Shown: positions 16,132-24,095 of the stretch, piece after piece | Layout of the letters: each line of letters opens with the position of its first letter | Numbering within the stretch: the stretch's first letter is position 1 | Source of the DNA: Bacteriovoracaceae bacterium | GTDB lineage: Bacteria > Bdellovibrionota > Bacteriovoracia > Bacteriovoracales > Bacteriovoracaceae | Assembly: GCA_947461145.1 (NCBI GenBank) | Contig: CANHJD010000004.1 | Location: 1-40,004, forward strand | Length of the DNA stretch: 40,004 nucleotides | Direction of reading: 5' to 3' | Position numbers and translations under genes: made by a program | The notes under the pieces: generated by a model | Told to the model about the DNA's origin: nothing | The model's database searches: none | The model's input: only the letters and a program-made list of their open reading frames with translations

Positions 16132-16848
16132 TTATGGCAAAATTAATTCATTGTTCGTTTTATTTTCAGTTTCAAATATATTCAATTTTATATTGGGACC
16201 AATAAGTGCTGAGATTTCTAAATGGAGGCCAGCAAGCAATTCATTTTTACTTGAATAAGGACTGAGCCACTCTCCTGTGATTAAATAGAAACCAACTCCG
16301 TCCAGTTTTTCCTGAGTCAACCACTGATTTAAACTTTGATTTGAATGACAACTGCTAAAAAGAATGGGAAGTTTTTGATCAAACCGTCCAGACAGAGCGA
16401 GTGCCTTCAACTCTTCAGGCTTTATTGCTTCAAACCATATAACTTCTACCTCACTAACGATAGGAAGATTAAGATGTTTCACACCACTTCTAACTTGCTC
16501 AAGAGTTGAATTAAAAAAGCTCGCTTCTTCCATCGGTTTTAAAAAGTGTTTTGAGGAAGAGCGAAAATATATTTCAAGACGATCATTATACTGAGCTTGC
16601 AACTCAATCATTTGTGAATAATTCAATTGATAGGTTTCTTTAATCTTCGGAAAATCTAAATAATGAAAAGAGCTGACCTTTAAACAATTCCCTTGTGAAG
16701 AAGCATTGGCCCAACTTGGAAGCTCGGCCAAAAAAAATTGCTCGCTTCCGGAAGTCCGATAAATCGAACTTTCATCCATATCTTTTTTTAAAGTACTGCT
16801 GCCGCAGCTAATGAGCGTCAGCAGGACTAAATAGCTTAAAGATTTCAT
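16132..16848 (-). CDS. Lipoprotein with an SSCHS motif, unknown
   Basis: A 238-residue lipoprotein: signal peptide MKSLSYLVLLTLIS followed by the lipobox cysteine at residue 15 (LISCGSS). The mature part is mixed alpha/beta, with a hydrophobic strand PILFSSCHSNQSL (Cys167) that resembles the CHS strand of the two large exported paralogues, but no matching HS strand lies 35 residues before it. Its start lies 41 bases inside the end of the upstream gene, so it is translationally coupled; AAAGG precedes the ATG. Function not recognised. Confidence 0.75.
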   Translation of the reverse strand: MKSLSYLVLLTLISCGSSTLKKDMDESSIYRTSGSEQFFLAELPSWANASSQGNCLKVSSFHYLDFPKIKETYQLNYSQMIELQAQYNDRLEIYFRSSSKHFLKPMEEASFFNSTLEQVRSGVKHLNLPIVSEVEVIWFEAIKPEELKALALSGRFDQKLPILFSSCHSNQSLNQWLTQEKLDGVGFYLITGEWLSPYSSKNELLAGLHLEISALIGPNIKLNIFETENKTNNELILP

Positions 16849-18103
16849 TCTCTATACCTTTTAATTGTTGCAGATCTTTTTCCCAAGCGTTTTTAGTATT
16901 AGGCAACGCTGAATCCATCGAGAAGAAGCCTTTCTCCTGAGGTATAAGAAGTATTTCTAGTTTTGATTTTTGCATCTTATTTGCAACTAAAACTCTATCG
17001 ACCCCAATAGTCTTTAACTCTAGAAGATTGTTCTCAGGTTGACGTAATCCTTTGCGAAAATCAGGTTTTTCAAGTGTCAAAAAAAGTCTTCTCTTATCTA
17101 TTAATTGATCTATTGCTGTCGCATTATGACCAGAGAAGAAGACCAATCGAGGAATAGGCTCAACAGGTTTTAGGACTTTTGCCTGAACAAAATCATCTAG
17201 ACTTTGCCATTCTCTGAGCTTCAGATGAAAAGTATTTATCTCATGCTGAAATTCATTATCCATTTCATTGAGTAGAATCTTTAATTCATTAACTGCAGAG
17301 GTCTCTCCCTCATCAATAAATTTTTCATATGGAATGGCTTCCTCGCTCACAACAAACAATCGGGAGCGCTCATCTTTTAACCACTCTTTCAAGGATGTGA
17401 TAATTTTAGCACTTAAAGCCTCTGATCCGATAAGTGCTATCTCTCTTATTTCATGGTCATTCGCTTTTAACTCTTCAAAAATTTTTAAAGCTTCTAGTCC
17501 ATAAGAAACATGATCGCTAGAAACTCTCCCCTCTCCTAGAGCTCTACCAGTCACTGAAATTGACGGGCAAAAAATGGCTTTACGTAGATCTAGAACGAGA
17601 TCAAAGTCTTCATACATTTCAATATTTTTCTGCAATGAATCGACTAGCTCTTTTGAAAGTCGCTCAAAAGTTTCTGGATTCGTTGCCTCTTGCTCTTTAA
17701 TAAACTCTTGGGGATTAACTTGGTAGACTAAACGGAAGAGGTCAAAAAATCTTGATTTATGATCAGGGGTTTCTTCCTGGGAAAGATATCTTTTTGCGAT
17801 ACTCACAACTTCGTGAGCCTTTACCTTATGCTCTTGGCCCAACAGATTCACAAGGGGTTCATAATAATTTTTTTTCCAATAACTGAAATTGAAAGTTGAT
17901 TGCGATTTGTAGGGTGCGCCTATCCCTTTAAGTAGCTCGAGACCAGATTCTGAAGTATAAGCTGCCTCAGAAAGAAAATTCTCAAAATGGGCTTCAATGG
18001 CCTCTTCCTCGGCATTAAACCAAGTCAATGAAGCGCCATGGAGATGGAATCTCAGGGCAGCTTCAAGCGCAATTGGGGAAGAACCAAGTATGGCTAGTTT
18101 CAT
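16808..18103 (-). CDS. Rossmann-like protein, unknown
   Basis: A 431-residue cytosolic protein. It opens with MKLAILGSSPIALEAALRFHLHG, a strand-loop-helix like an FAD/NAD Rossmann start but with GSSP in place of GxGxxG. A second similar unit occurs near residue 220 (IREIALIGSEALSAKIITSL), the layout seen in two-dinucleotide-binding oxidoreductases. The C-terminal third has RLVFFSGHNATAIDQL and otherwise resembles nothing I know. The start abuts the T-tract of an upstream hairpin (18105-18130) whose 3' arm carries the only plausible Shine-Dalgarno, so translation may be regulated. The lipoprotein gene overlaps its end by 41 bases. Confidence 0.72.
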   Translation of the reverse strand: MKLAILGSSPIALEAALRFHLHGASLTWFNAEEEAIEAHFENFLSEAAYTSESGLELLKGIGAPYKSQSTFNFSYWKKNYYEPLVNLLGQEHKVKAHEVVSIAKRYLSQEETPDHKSRFFDLFRLVYQVNPQEFIKEQEATNPETFERLSKELVDSLQKNIEMYEDFDLVLDLRKAIFCPSISVTGRALGEGRVSSDHVSYGLEALKIFEELKANDHEIREIALIGSEALSAKIITSLKEWLKDERSRLFVVSEEAIPYEKFIDEGETSAVNELKILLNEMDNEFQHEINTFHLKLREWQSLDDFVQAKVLKPVEPIPRLVFFSGHNATAIDQLIDKRRLFLTLEKPDFRKGLRQPENNLLELKTIGVDRVLVANKMQKSKLEILLIPQEKGFFSMDSALPNTKNAWEKDLQQLKGIENEIFKLFSPADAH

Positions 18104-18104
18104 A

Positions 18105-18130
18105 AAAAAAGACCTCTTTAAGAGGTCTTT
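18105..18130 (-). terminator. Terminator abutting the next start codon
   Basis: On the minus strand AAAGACCTCTT and AAGAGGTCTTT form an 11-bp stem (18108-18130) followed by a T-tract that runs directly into the ATG at 18103. It follows the PilZ gene, which ends at 18164. The 3' arm contains AGAGG, the only Shine-Dalgarno-like sequence for the downstream gene. Confidence 0.85.
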
Positions 18131-18163
18131 ATCTTAGCAAAAAACTTTCAAGAGGGCGAAGAA

Positions 18164-18628
18164 TTATAGGAAGTAAACCTTACTCTCACCCTTATCTAGA
18201 CAAGAATATTCAGCATATTGGTAAATAAACTGAATAAAGTGAGAAAGGGCCTGAAAACTTGGAAGAGTTGTGTCGAACTCCCCGCCAAGTCGTAACCATG
18301 CATCACCATCTTTATCGATATATTCAGTAGCGTGTCGAACTGTTACCACGGCCGGCAAATATGAACCTTTGGTGAAAAAAAGCTTCAGAGTTACCTCTGT
18401 CCCAGACTTAAACTGATTTTTTGCTTTTAGACTGAAAGGGAGTTGAAATTGGCACCCTTCTTTTGAGATATCAACAAGCTTAATAGGAAAGCTAGAGCCC
18501 TGCTCATCGACAACGGAATAAACACCAAGAAATTCTTGGAAAACAACGCGCTCAAAGGTGCGTCTCTTTTGCTCGATACTTTCTTGTCTTTTTTTACCGA
18601 AATCTACTACTTTTTTATCATCAGACAT
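18164..18628 (-). CDS. PilZ-domain protein (probable cyclic-di-GMP sensor)
   Basis: A 154-residue cytosolic protein. A basic N-terminus (KKRQESIEQKRRTFERVVF) precedes a beta-barrel with LVDISKEGCQFQLPF, the D-x-S-x-x-G element of PilZ, and WLRLGGEFD for the last strands. PilZ domains bind c-di-GMP through an RxxxR switch plus DxSxxG. Here the N-terminal arginines (QKRRTFER) could supply the switch, though their spacing is not canonical. GAGGAG precedes the ATG. It is monocistronic, with an adjacent terminator. Binding is inferred from the family. Confidence 0.8.
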   Translation of the reverse strand: MSDDKKVVDFGKKRQESIEQKRRTFERVVFQEFLGVYSVVDEQGSSFPIKLVDISKEGCQFQLPFSLKAKNQFKSGTEVTLKLFFTKGSYLPAVVTVRHATEYIDKDGDAWLRLGGEFDTTLPSFQALSHFIQFIYQYAEYSCLDKGESKVYFL

Positions 18629-18743
18629 GGATTCTCCTCTGGTCTAGTCATCAACCTATCGGAAGATGCTCATACGACCTGAGAAAAATTCTGAAAATCA
18701 TGGGGACTAGGCAAAACAAGACCGACAAGACTAATCAGGATTA

Positions 18744-19535
18744 TTAAAGAACAACCCTTTCTAGATCACTGATTTTTTCTGGCGCCATTAACTGGTGGGC
18801 CAATTTTTCAAAATGATCCGTTAGATCCGTGATGCAAACACGAATTGTTCTTGAACCAGAACTTCTTGGGATGATATGGTCCTTAAAAAGCCCTTCCAAC
18901 TCATTGGCCAACACGTCCCCAGACTCAACCAAGCTAACGTCTTCCCCCAAAACCCTTTTAAGGTCTGAACGAATAACTGGGTAGTGAGTGCAACCAAGAA
19001 TGACTGTTGAAATGTGTCTTTTCTGAATATCAGCAAGATATTTTTTTGCCACCATTTCCGTAATTGGATCATTGACCATGCCCTCTTCAACTAATGGAAC
19101 AAAGAGTGGACAGGCCTGCTCAGTAACTTCGACTCTCGGATTAAGACGCTTGAGAGTGTCTCGATACGCATGCGATCTGATGGTCGCGGAGGTTCCGAGA
19201 ACAGCAATTTTATCATCCTTACTCGTTGCAATCGCCGCAGCTGATCCAGGACCAATCACATTTAGTAATGGAATCGATTCATAGTCCGAATCCTCTAAAA
19301 AGACGGTGGAGGCAGAGTTGCAGGCAATAATAATGGCCTTAACATTTTGCTCTTTTAAAAAAGCAAGGATCTGAAGGCCGTAGCGCCGAATTGTTTCCGG
19401 CGACTTATTTCCATACGGTAATCGGGCAATATCACCCAGATAGCAAAATGATTCATGAGGAAACTTTTGAGAAAGAACTTTTAGGACCGTAAGTCCGCCA
19501 AGACCAGAATCAAAAATACCAATTGATTTATTCAT
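18744..19535 (-). CDS. murI: Glutamate racemase
   Basis: Interconverts L- and D-glutamate to supply peptidoglycan. The 263-residue enzyme shows IGIFDSGLGGLTVLKVL at the N-terminus, the first catalytic cysteine in IIIACNSAS, LGTSATIRS, and the second catalytic cysteine in VILGCTHYP. Three in-frame starts (GTG 19541, ATG 19538, ATG 19535) follow one another; AAAGG at 19545-19541 best suits the ATG at 19535. The upstream SDR gene ends at 19538, so the genes overlap and are coupled. Confidence 0.95.
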   Translation of the reverse strand: MNKSIGIFDSGLGGLTVLKVLSQKFPHESFCYLGDIARLPYGNKSPETIRRYGLQILAFLKEQNVKAIIIACNSASTVFLEDSDYESIPLLNVIGPGSAAAIATSKDDKIAVLGTSATIRSHAYRDTLKRLNPRVEVTEQACPLFVPLVEEGMVNDPITEMVAKKYLADIQKRHISTVILGCTHYPVIRSDLKRVLGEDVSLVESGDVLANELEGLFKDHIIPRSSGSRTIRVCITDLTDHFEKLAHQLMAPEKISDLERVVL

Positions 19536-19537
19536 CA

Positions 19538-20572
19538 TCACCTTTTGGTAAGTATGTCTCTGAGTTTAGCAACTTTTTCCAAATTTTTCAAAAGCTCAGG
19601 AGAAAGAAGACCCGACTGAGTAAGAAGCTTATCTGAGAGAAGGACCTTTAAAAAATCTTTTTCCCACAATGGAGGATAATGGCTTTTAGATGCTGCTCGG
19701 GCCAAATCCATGGCGAGCCTTAGGTCCTGTGGTTTTATGTCTGGAAATTCTTTTAATGCTTTTTTATCAGTCACAATTGTTGGATGCTCTAAACTCTCGG
19801 CGAGTTTTTTACCTACACTTGCATATTCAGGAATGGCGTAGTCCAAGGCCTTAAGCAAAACCTTAGATTCAACTTGAGGAATTTTAACTTTTTTTCTTTT
19901 GAGACCTGCAAGCTCAGCATAAAGATCTAAAAGCTCACCATAAGTGGCAACGTCAGTTCCACCGATTTCATAGATCTCATGACCAGTCCCCTTCTTAAGA
20001 AGTGCTGTCTCAAGATATTTAAGCAAGTCACCCAGTGACATAGGCTGACAAGGTTGATCCAAAAGATCGAATTGAGGTCTAAAAGGAAATCTTTCAGTAA
20101 GGGCCTTTATCATTTCGAATGAAAGTGACCCCTCGCCTAGAATAATACTGGCCCTAAATTCAATAGTATAAAGTCCACTCGCCGCTAAGATGGCGCCGGT
20201 AAGATGACGGCTCCTCAGATGAGGCGAGAGATCAAGGCCAGCAGGGCCCAGACCACCCAAATAGATTAGCGAAGCTCCAGTAGGTCGGACCCAATTCACA
20301 AAATTTACTGCAGCACTAGCTTCAAGATATTCAAACTTTGAACTTCCCTCTTTCAAACCATGGACGAGATAGTATGCGCTCTCAATGGCATCAAGTTCTG
20401 GCAAACTAGATGGATTAAGAAGGTCGCCTTCAATCCAATTAACTTTTTTTGATGGCTGAGTTACATTTTTTAGTGAACGGACAAGGGCCGTGACTTCATG
20501 ACCACTTTCTATCAATTGAGCAATGAGTGCTTTACCAACAAACCCGTTTGCCCCTGTAACTAAAATTTTCAT
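19538..20572 (-). CDS. NAD(P)-dependent SDR-type epimerase/dehydratase-like protein
   Basis: A 344-residue extended-SDR protein (atypical, NmrA-like). It starts KILVTGANGFVGKALI, the nucleotide-binding GxxGxxG, then the second-strand basic end LVRSLKN and WIEGDLLNP. A canonical YxxxK is not seen where expected; YLVHGLKEG and YLGGLGPAG occupy the usual positions, as in complex I assembly or isoflavone-reductase-like atypical SDRs. It overlaps the upstream paralogue by ATGA with AAAAGG upstream. Substrate unknown. Confidence 0.85.
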   Translation of the reverse strand: MKILVTGANGFVGKALIAQLIESGHEVTALVRSLKNVTQPSKKVNWIEGDLLNPSSLPELDAIESAYYLVHGLKEGSSKFEYLEASAAVNFVNWVRPTGASLIYLGGLGPAGLDLSPHLRSRHLTGAILAASGLYTIEFRASIILGEGSLSFEMIKALTERFPFRPQFDLLDQPCQPMSLGDLLKYLETALLKKGTGHEIYEIGGTDVATYGELLDLYAELAGLKRKKVKIPQVESKVLLKALDYAIPEYASVGKKLAESLEHPTIVTDKKALKEFPDIKPQDLRLAMDLARAASKSHYPPLWEKDFLKVLLSDKLLTQSGLLSPELLKNLEKVAKLRDILTKR

Positions 20573-21948
20573 GTAATAACCTTTTGTTCAGAAATAACAA
20601 TCCACTTGAGATGCTCCTCAAATGACTTCATCACAAACAGATGAATGATGGCTTGAGTCCATCTGTAAATATACCAAGGCAAAGCTGGTCGAAACTCATG
20701 AATTGCCGCCATAACATATTTTCGATCGAGCACTTCCCTAAACTCCAACCGTCCTCGAACTTGCTTACCAGATAACAATCCCCCAACAATATACAATAAT
20801 TGTCTATCTGGTGAACTCCTCTCAAGGCTTTTTTCCAAAACAAGAAGCTTAATCGCTGGATCAATAAGATAAAAGCTACATCTCTGCCCATCTAAATGAA
20901 CTTTCACAATCGAAGAAAAAAAAGTGGGCAACCAGTTAAAATATTCTGCAGCCACCCAATTGGCATCTTTCCCACTAGGAAGAACCATTCGCTGAATTGA
21001 ACGTACATCTTTTTCAACCGGCACATGACCTTTGAAAGACAAATTAGGCGCTTCTGTAAGTGAAGTCGCAAGTGCTTCATCGAGGCTCGTTGAAAGATCA
21101 TTCGGGTACGGCCAAGCATATTGTTTTGAGGCAAGCATTTGATGCTTTAAACTTAGTACAAGAGGATAAACAAGTTTTCTCGGCACCCCTGTGACAAGTG
21201 ATACCCAGAAACGTGATAGAGAGAGTGGAATTATATTTAAAGTAAATAATTTGCTCTTTCGCCTTATTTTTTCTCCGGCCTTAAGGATTAATCCTTGATA
21301 GGTCACAATCTCAGGCCCGCCGATATCATAAATACTATTCTGCAAAGAAACTTCTTCTAAAACTCTTCTTAGAACTTTAATGACATCTTTTAAGGCGACT
21401 GGTTGGGAAAGTGTTCTGGTCCATGCGGGACAAATCATAATCGGAAGACGCTTAATAAGACGCTCAAGAATTGTAAAGGAAGAACCATTGGGTCCAATAA
21501 TAAGACCGGCCCTCAGAACGGTGGTTTTTATTCCAGAGGCACGAAAAGTTTCCTCAACTTCGAGCCGGCTACGTAAGTGCCATGACAACTCTTCACCAGG
21601 TGGAATCATTCCTCCCAAATAAATAATGTGCTCAAGATGATTTTCTCTGGCCGCCCTAACAAAATTATCTGCCATGATAAGATCAAAGTCGTAAAAGGTT
21701 CCTTGAGAAAGAGAAGCCGAAGGTAACATCGAGTGAACCAAGTAATAGGCAGAATCACACCCTTCCATGGCATCTGTAATATCTTTAAGAGAAAAGAGAT
21801 CGCATTTTTTCCACTGAATACGTGGATGTGCGGAATCTCTGAAGCTTCTAGAAAGTCCAACGATCTCAATCGACTCATCTTTTAACAAATTTTCAATTAA
21901 AGCATGCCCAATGAAGCCACTGGCGCCAGCAATAAGAATTTTTCTCAT
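20569..21948 (-). CDS. SDR-type NAD(P)-binding protein with C-terminal DUF2867
   Basis: A 459-residue fusion. Residues 1-300 are an atypical SDR with RKILIAGASGFIGHALI, KCDLFSLKD, SAYYLVHSMLP and YLGGMIPPGEELSWHLRSR. The last 150 residues (SFYLIDPAIKLLVLEKSL, LLYIVGGLLSG, RGRLEFREVLDRKYVMAAIHEF, LPWYIYRWTQAIIH) match the DUF2867 arrangement commonly fused to such SDRs. It shares the N-terminal half with the next gene downstream, so the pair looks like a tandem duplication in which one copy keeps the extra domain. AGGG precedes the ATG. Substrate unknown. Confidence 0.87.
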   Translation of the reverse strand: MRKILIAGASGFIGHALIENLLKDESIEIVGLSRSFRDSAHPRIQWKKCDLFSLKDITDAMEGCDSAYYLVHSMLPSASLSQGTFYDFDLIMADNFVRAARENHLEHIIYLGGMIPPGEELSWHLRSRLEVEETFRASGIKTTVLRAGLIIGPNGSSFTILERLIKRLPIMICPAWTRTLSQPVALKDVIKVLRRVLEEVSLQNSIYDIGGPEIVTYQGLILKAGEKIRRKSKLFTLNIIPLSLSRFWVSLVTGVPRKLVYPLVLSLKHQMLASKQYAWPYPNDLSTSLDEALATSLTEAPNLSFKGHVPVEKDVRSIQRMVLPSGKDANWVAAEYFNWLPTFFSSIVKVHLDGQRCSFYLIDPAIKLLVLEKSLERSSPDRQLLYIVGGLLSGKQVRGRLEFREVLDRKYVMAAIHEFRPALPWYIYRWTQAIIHLFVMKSFEEHLKWIVISEQKVIT

Positions 21949-21992
21949 TTAAACCCTAGCGAATGTTTCATCGAGTGTAGCATAATCAAGCA

Positions 21993-22757
21993 ATGATTTT
22001 GATGAGAATTTTGCCAGGAGTTTTGAAAGAATTAGTTAAGCACGTTCCAACTGTGCTCTTTGAAGTAGTTGAGTGGAAAATTCTTGCGTCAGAGCTTCCA
22101 AAGCTCTCAAGACGACTCCTCAATAAAGAGGGCTATCCTGAGTTATTTGACCAGCAAGCGAAATTTCTTGGTCCCCTCAATATTCATCTAGTTACAGAGC
22201 TTTCCCCCCAAAAAGATGTTCAAAACAAGCAGATGCTGGCCCAAAACATCCTTGCGTTGTACTTTGCCCAGCTTCTCTCCCCGCAGGGTTTCTTCCTGGA
22301 TTTGGGACCAACTCACTTTGAAATGAAAAATAACGGACTGCATTTTGCCCCTTCGGGACTTTGGACAAAGTTTGATCAGACTTTTTCTAAAGGCCTCAAA
22401 GACATTTATGATGGGTTTTATTTAGAAGATGAAGATCTTTTTCATAAAGGCCTTATTGAATCTGGGCTAACTTCAAATAAATGGCCGTCAGAAGACAGAC
22501 TGAAATTGGCTGAACTTTTCAAATCTCATTTTGGAGCATCCTTAACATCTGAAATGTCTTTTGATCTTAAAACATTCAAAGCATCATTTTTCAAAATTGC
22601 CGATTTCATGTTAGAAAAGAAAGTGACTATTTCAACAGATTTTTTATATCTCGGAATAGGACTCATAACCCTCTACTCAAGCCTTGAAAGTTTGGGCGAA
22701 AAAGTTAATGTTAAGGAAGTGTATTTGAATGTTATGAGCAAACTACAAGCTCAGTAA
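21993..22757 (+). CDS. Unknown protein, possible degenerate AarF/UbiB-like kinase fragment
   Basis: A 254-residue helical protein without signal peptide; the ATG at 22002 (MRILPG) is an alternative start. The segment ALYFAQLLSPQGFFLDLGP and what follows up to GLIESGL has the rhythm of the AarF/ABC1 region around DPHPGN and DFG, but the catalytic residues are absent: DPHPGN appears as DLGPTH and DFG is lost. It overlaps the end of the HAD gene by 15 bases (22743-22757). The match is pattern recognition only; a profile search would settle it. Confidence 0.6.
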   Translation: MILMRILPGVLKELVKHVPTVLFEVVEWKILASELPKLSRRLLNKEGYPELFDQQAKFLGPLNIHLVTELSPQKDVQNKQMLAQNILALYFAQLLSPQGFFLDLGPTHFEMKNNGLHFAPSGLWTKFDQTFSKGLKDIYDGFYLEDEDLFHKGLIESGLTSNKWPSEDRLKLAELFKSHFGASLTSEMSFDLKTFKASFFKIADFMLEKKVTISTDFLYLGIGLITLYSSLESLGEKVNVKEVYLNVMSKLQAQ

Positions 22758-23390
22758 CTTTCTTGCTTCGGTAAAATCTGGTATTATTAAATTTGTCATC
22801 GCAGTAAGTTCTTCTGGCCTATGGGAAGTAGCCACTCCAACAATGGTACATCCTGCACGTTTTCCAGACTCAAGGCCAGCAAGAGAGTCTTCAAAAACAA
22901 CGCACTCCCCAGATGTAAGTTTTAATTTTTCAACGCACATGAGGTAGACTTCAGGGTCTGGTTTACCCCTTGAAACTTGCGGACCATCAACAATGACATG
23001 AAAATACTTTCGTAGTAAGAGTTTATCTAATGTAAAATTAACATTGCTAGTTGGTGCAGAGGTCCCAAGGGCAACTTTAAAATTATTTGAGTGCAAAAAT
23101 TCAAGAAAATCAATGAGGCCAACATGCGGCTTCATATGTTTTTCATATAAGCGCTGGTAATGAGACTCCTTTTCCCATGCAAGACGCTCAACCTCACTTT
23201 GAGTAATCTCTCCAAAAATCATGCGAAATAAATCCGCATTTGTTTTACCATTAAACTTATTGCGATATATCTCAGCATTTAGTGGAAAATTATATTTTGC
23301 CGCAAATTCCATCCAGGCCTGAAAATGATAATGATGATTATCAACGACAACTCCGTCCATATCAAAGATAAAGCCTTTAAATAAATTCAT
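22743..23390 (-). CDS. HAD-superfamily phosphatase (beta-phosphoglucomutase-like)
   Basis: The start was set at 23390, where AGGTGG precedes the ATG and the catalytic motif follows at once; the longer frame to 23483 would add an unlike N-terminus and run into the divergent acetyltransferase gene. The 215-residue product has motif I FIFDMDGVVVD, motif II GTSAPTSN, the motif III lysine in SRGKPDPEVY, and motif IV VFEDSLAGLESG. The helical cap after motif I places it with the pgmB and phosphoglycolate or sugar-phosphate phosphatases. Exact substrate not determinable. Confidence 0.9.
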   Translation of the reverse strand: MNLFKGFIFDMDGVVVDNHHYHFQAWMEFAAKYNFPLNAEIYRNKFNGKTNADLFRMIFGEITQSEVERLAWEKESHYQRLYEKHMKPHVGLIDFLEFLHSNNFKVALGTSAPTSNVNFTLDKLLLRKYFHVIVDGPQVSRGKPDPEVYLMCVEKLKLTSGECVVFEDSLAGLESGKRAGCTIVGVATSHRPEELTAMTNLIIPDFTEARKLLSL

Positions 23391-23453
23391 GATTAACCAC
23401 CTAAAATAAAAAAATATATTACTCTTTAAATTTAAAATGACTATTATGATTCT

Positions 23454-23984
23454 ATGATAGAATTTCGGACTGCTGCTCTCCAAGATGCAAAGGAAATCGC
23501 CAAATTAGTCAATTCGGCTTATAGGGGTAACCATTCCCGATTAGGATGGACAACAGAGGCCGACTACCTTGATGGGCAGCGAACTGATGAAGATGCGATT
23601 AAAGAATTAATTTTAACTACCAATAACCAATTTGAATTGGCAGTTGAAGAAAACACAAAAAGAATCATTGGTAGTATACATTTGAAAAGCGAGTTTCCTG
23701 ACACTCTTTATTTTGGAATGCTTACGGTTGAGCCAAGCATTCAAAATCAAGGACTGGGTAAAAGTCTTATCGAGCACACAGAAAAAAAAGCAAAAGCTCT
23801 GAAATTAAAAAAAATTCGTTTTACTGTTATTCCTCAAAGACACGAGCTAATCGCTTTTTATGAGCGTAGAGGCTATAAAGAAACCGGTCGATTTGAAGAA
23901 TTTCCCGTCCAAGATCCAAGATATGGCATTCCGAAAGTTTTAGGACTTGTCCTAAAAGAGTATCAGAAAGATTTATCTCAGTGA
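23454..23984 (+). CDS. GNAT-family N-acetyltransferase
   Basis: A 176-residue acetyl-CoA-dependent acetyltransferase. Motif A is VEPSIQNQGLGKSLIEHTE (Q-x-x-G-x-G) at about residues 95-113 and motif B is FYERRGYKETGRF near residue 140. The opening IEFRTAALQDAKEIAKLV is the usual GNAT first strand and helix. The Shine-Dalgarno is weak. Divergent from the HAD gene. Target (protein, amine or antibiotic) unknown. Confidence 0.9.
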   Translation: MIEFRTAALQDAKEIAKLVNSAYRGNHSRLGWTTEADYLDGQRTDEDAIKELILTTNNQFELAVEENTKRIIGSIHLKSEFPDTLYFGMLTVEPSIQNQGLGKSLIEHTEKKAKALKLKKIRFTVIPQRHELIAFYERRGYKETGRFEEFPVQDPRYGIPKVLGLVLKEYQKDLSQ

Positions 23985-24002
23985 CTGTAAAATTAACACT
24001 CC

Positions 24003-24019
24003 TGTCAAATTTTTAGACA
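24003..24019. promoter_or_regulatory. Palindromic motif copy 4 (TGTC-N9-GACA)
   Basis: TGTC, AAATTTTTA, GACA, in the gap after the acetyltransferase and 76 bases upstream of the outer-membrane-like protein gene. A possible -35 TTGCAT and -10 TATGGT pair with an 18-base spacer follows downstream of it. Confidence 0.55.
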
Positions 24020-24095
24020 CTTTCAACTTATCCCTCTGTATTTGCATTCAATAAACACCTCAAAATATGGTCTCCTGCTTGCATGATTCATTTAT

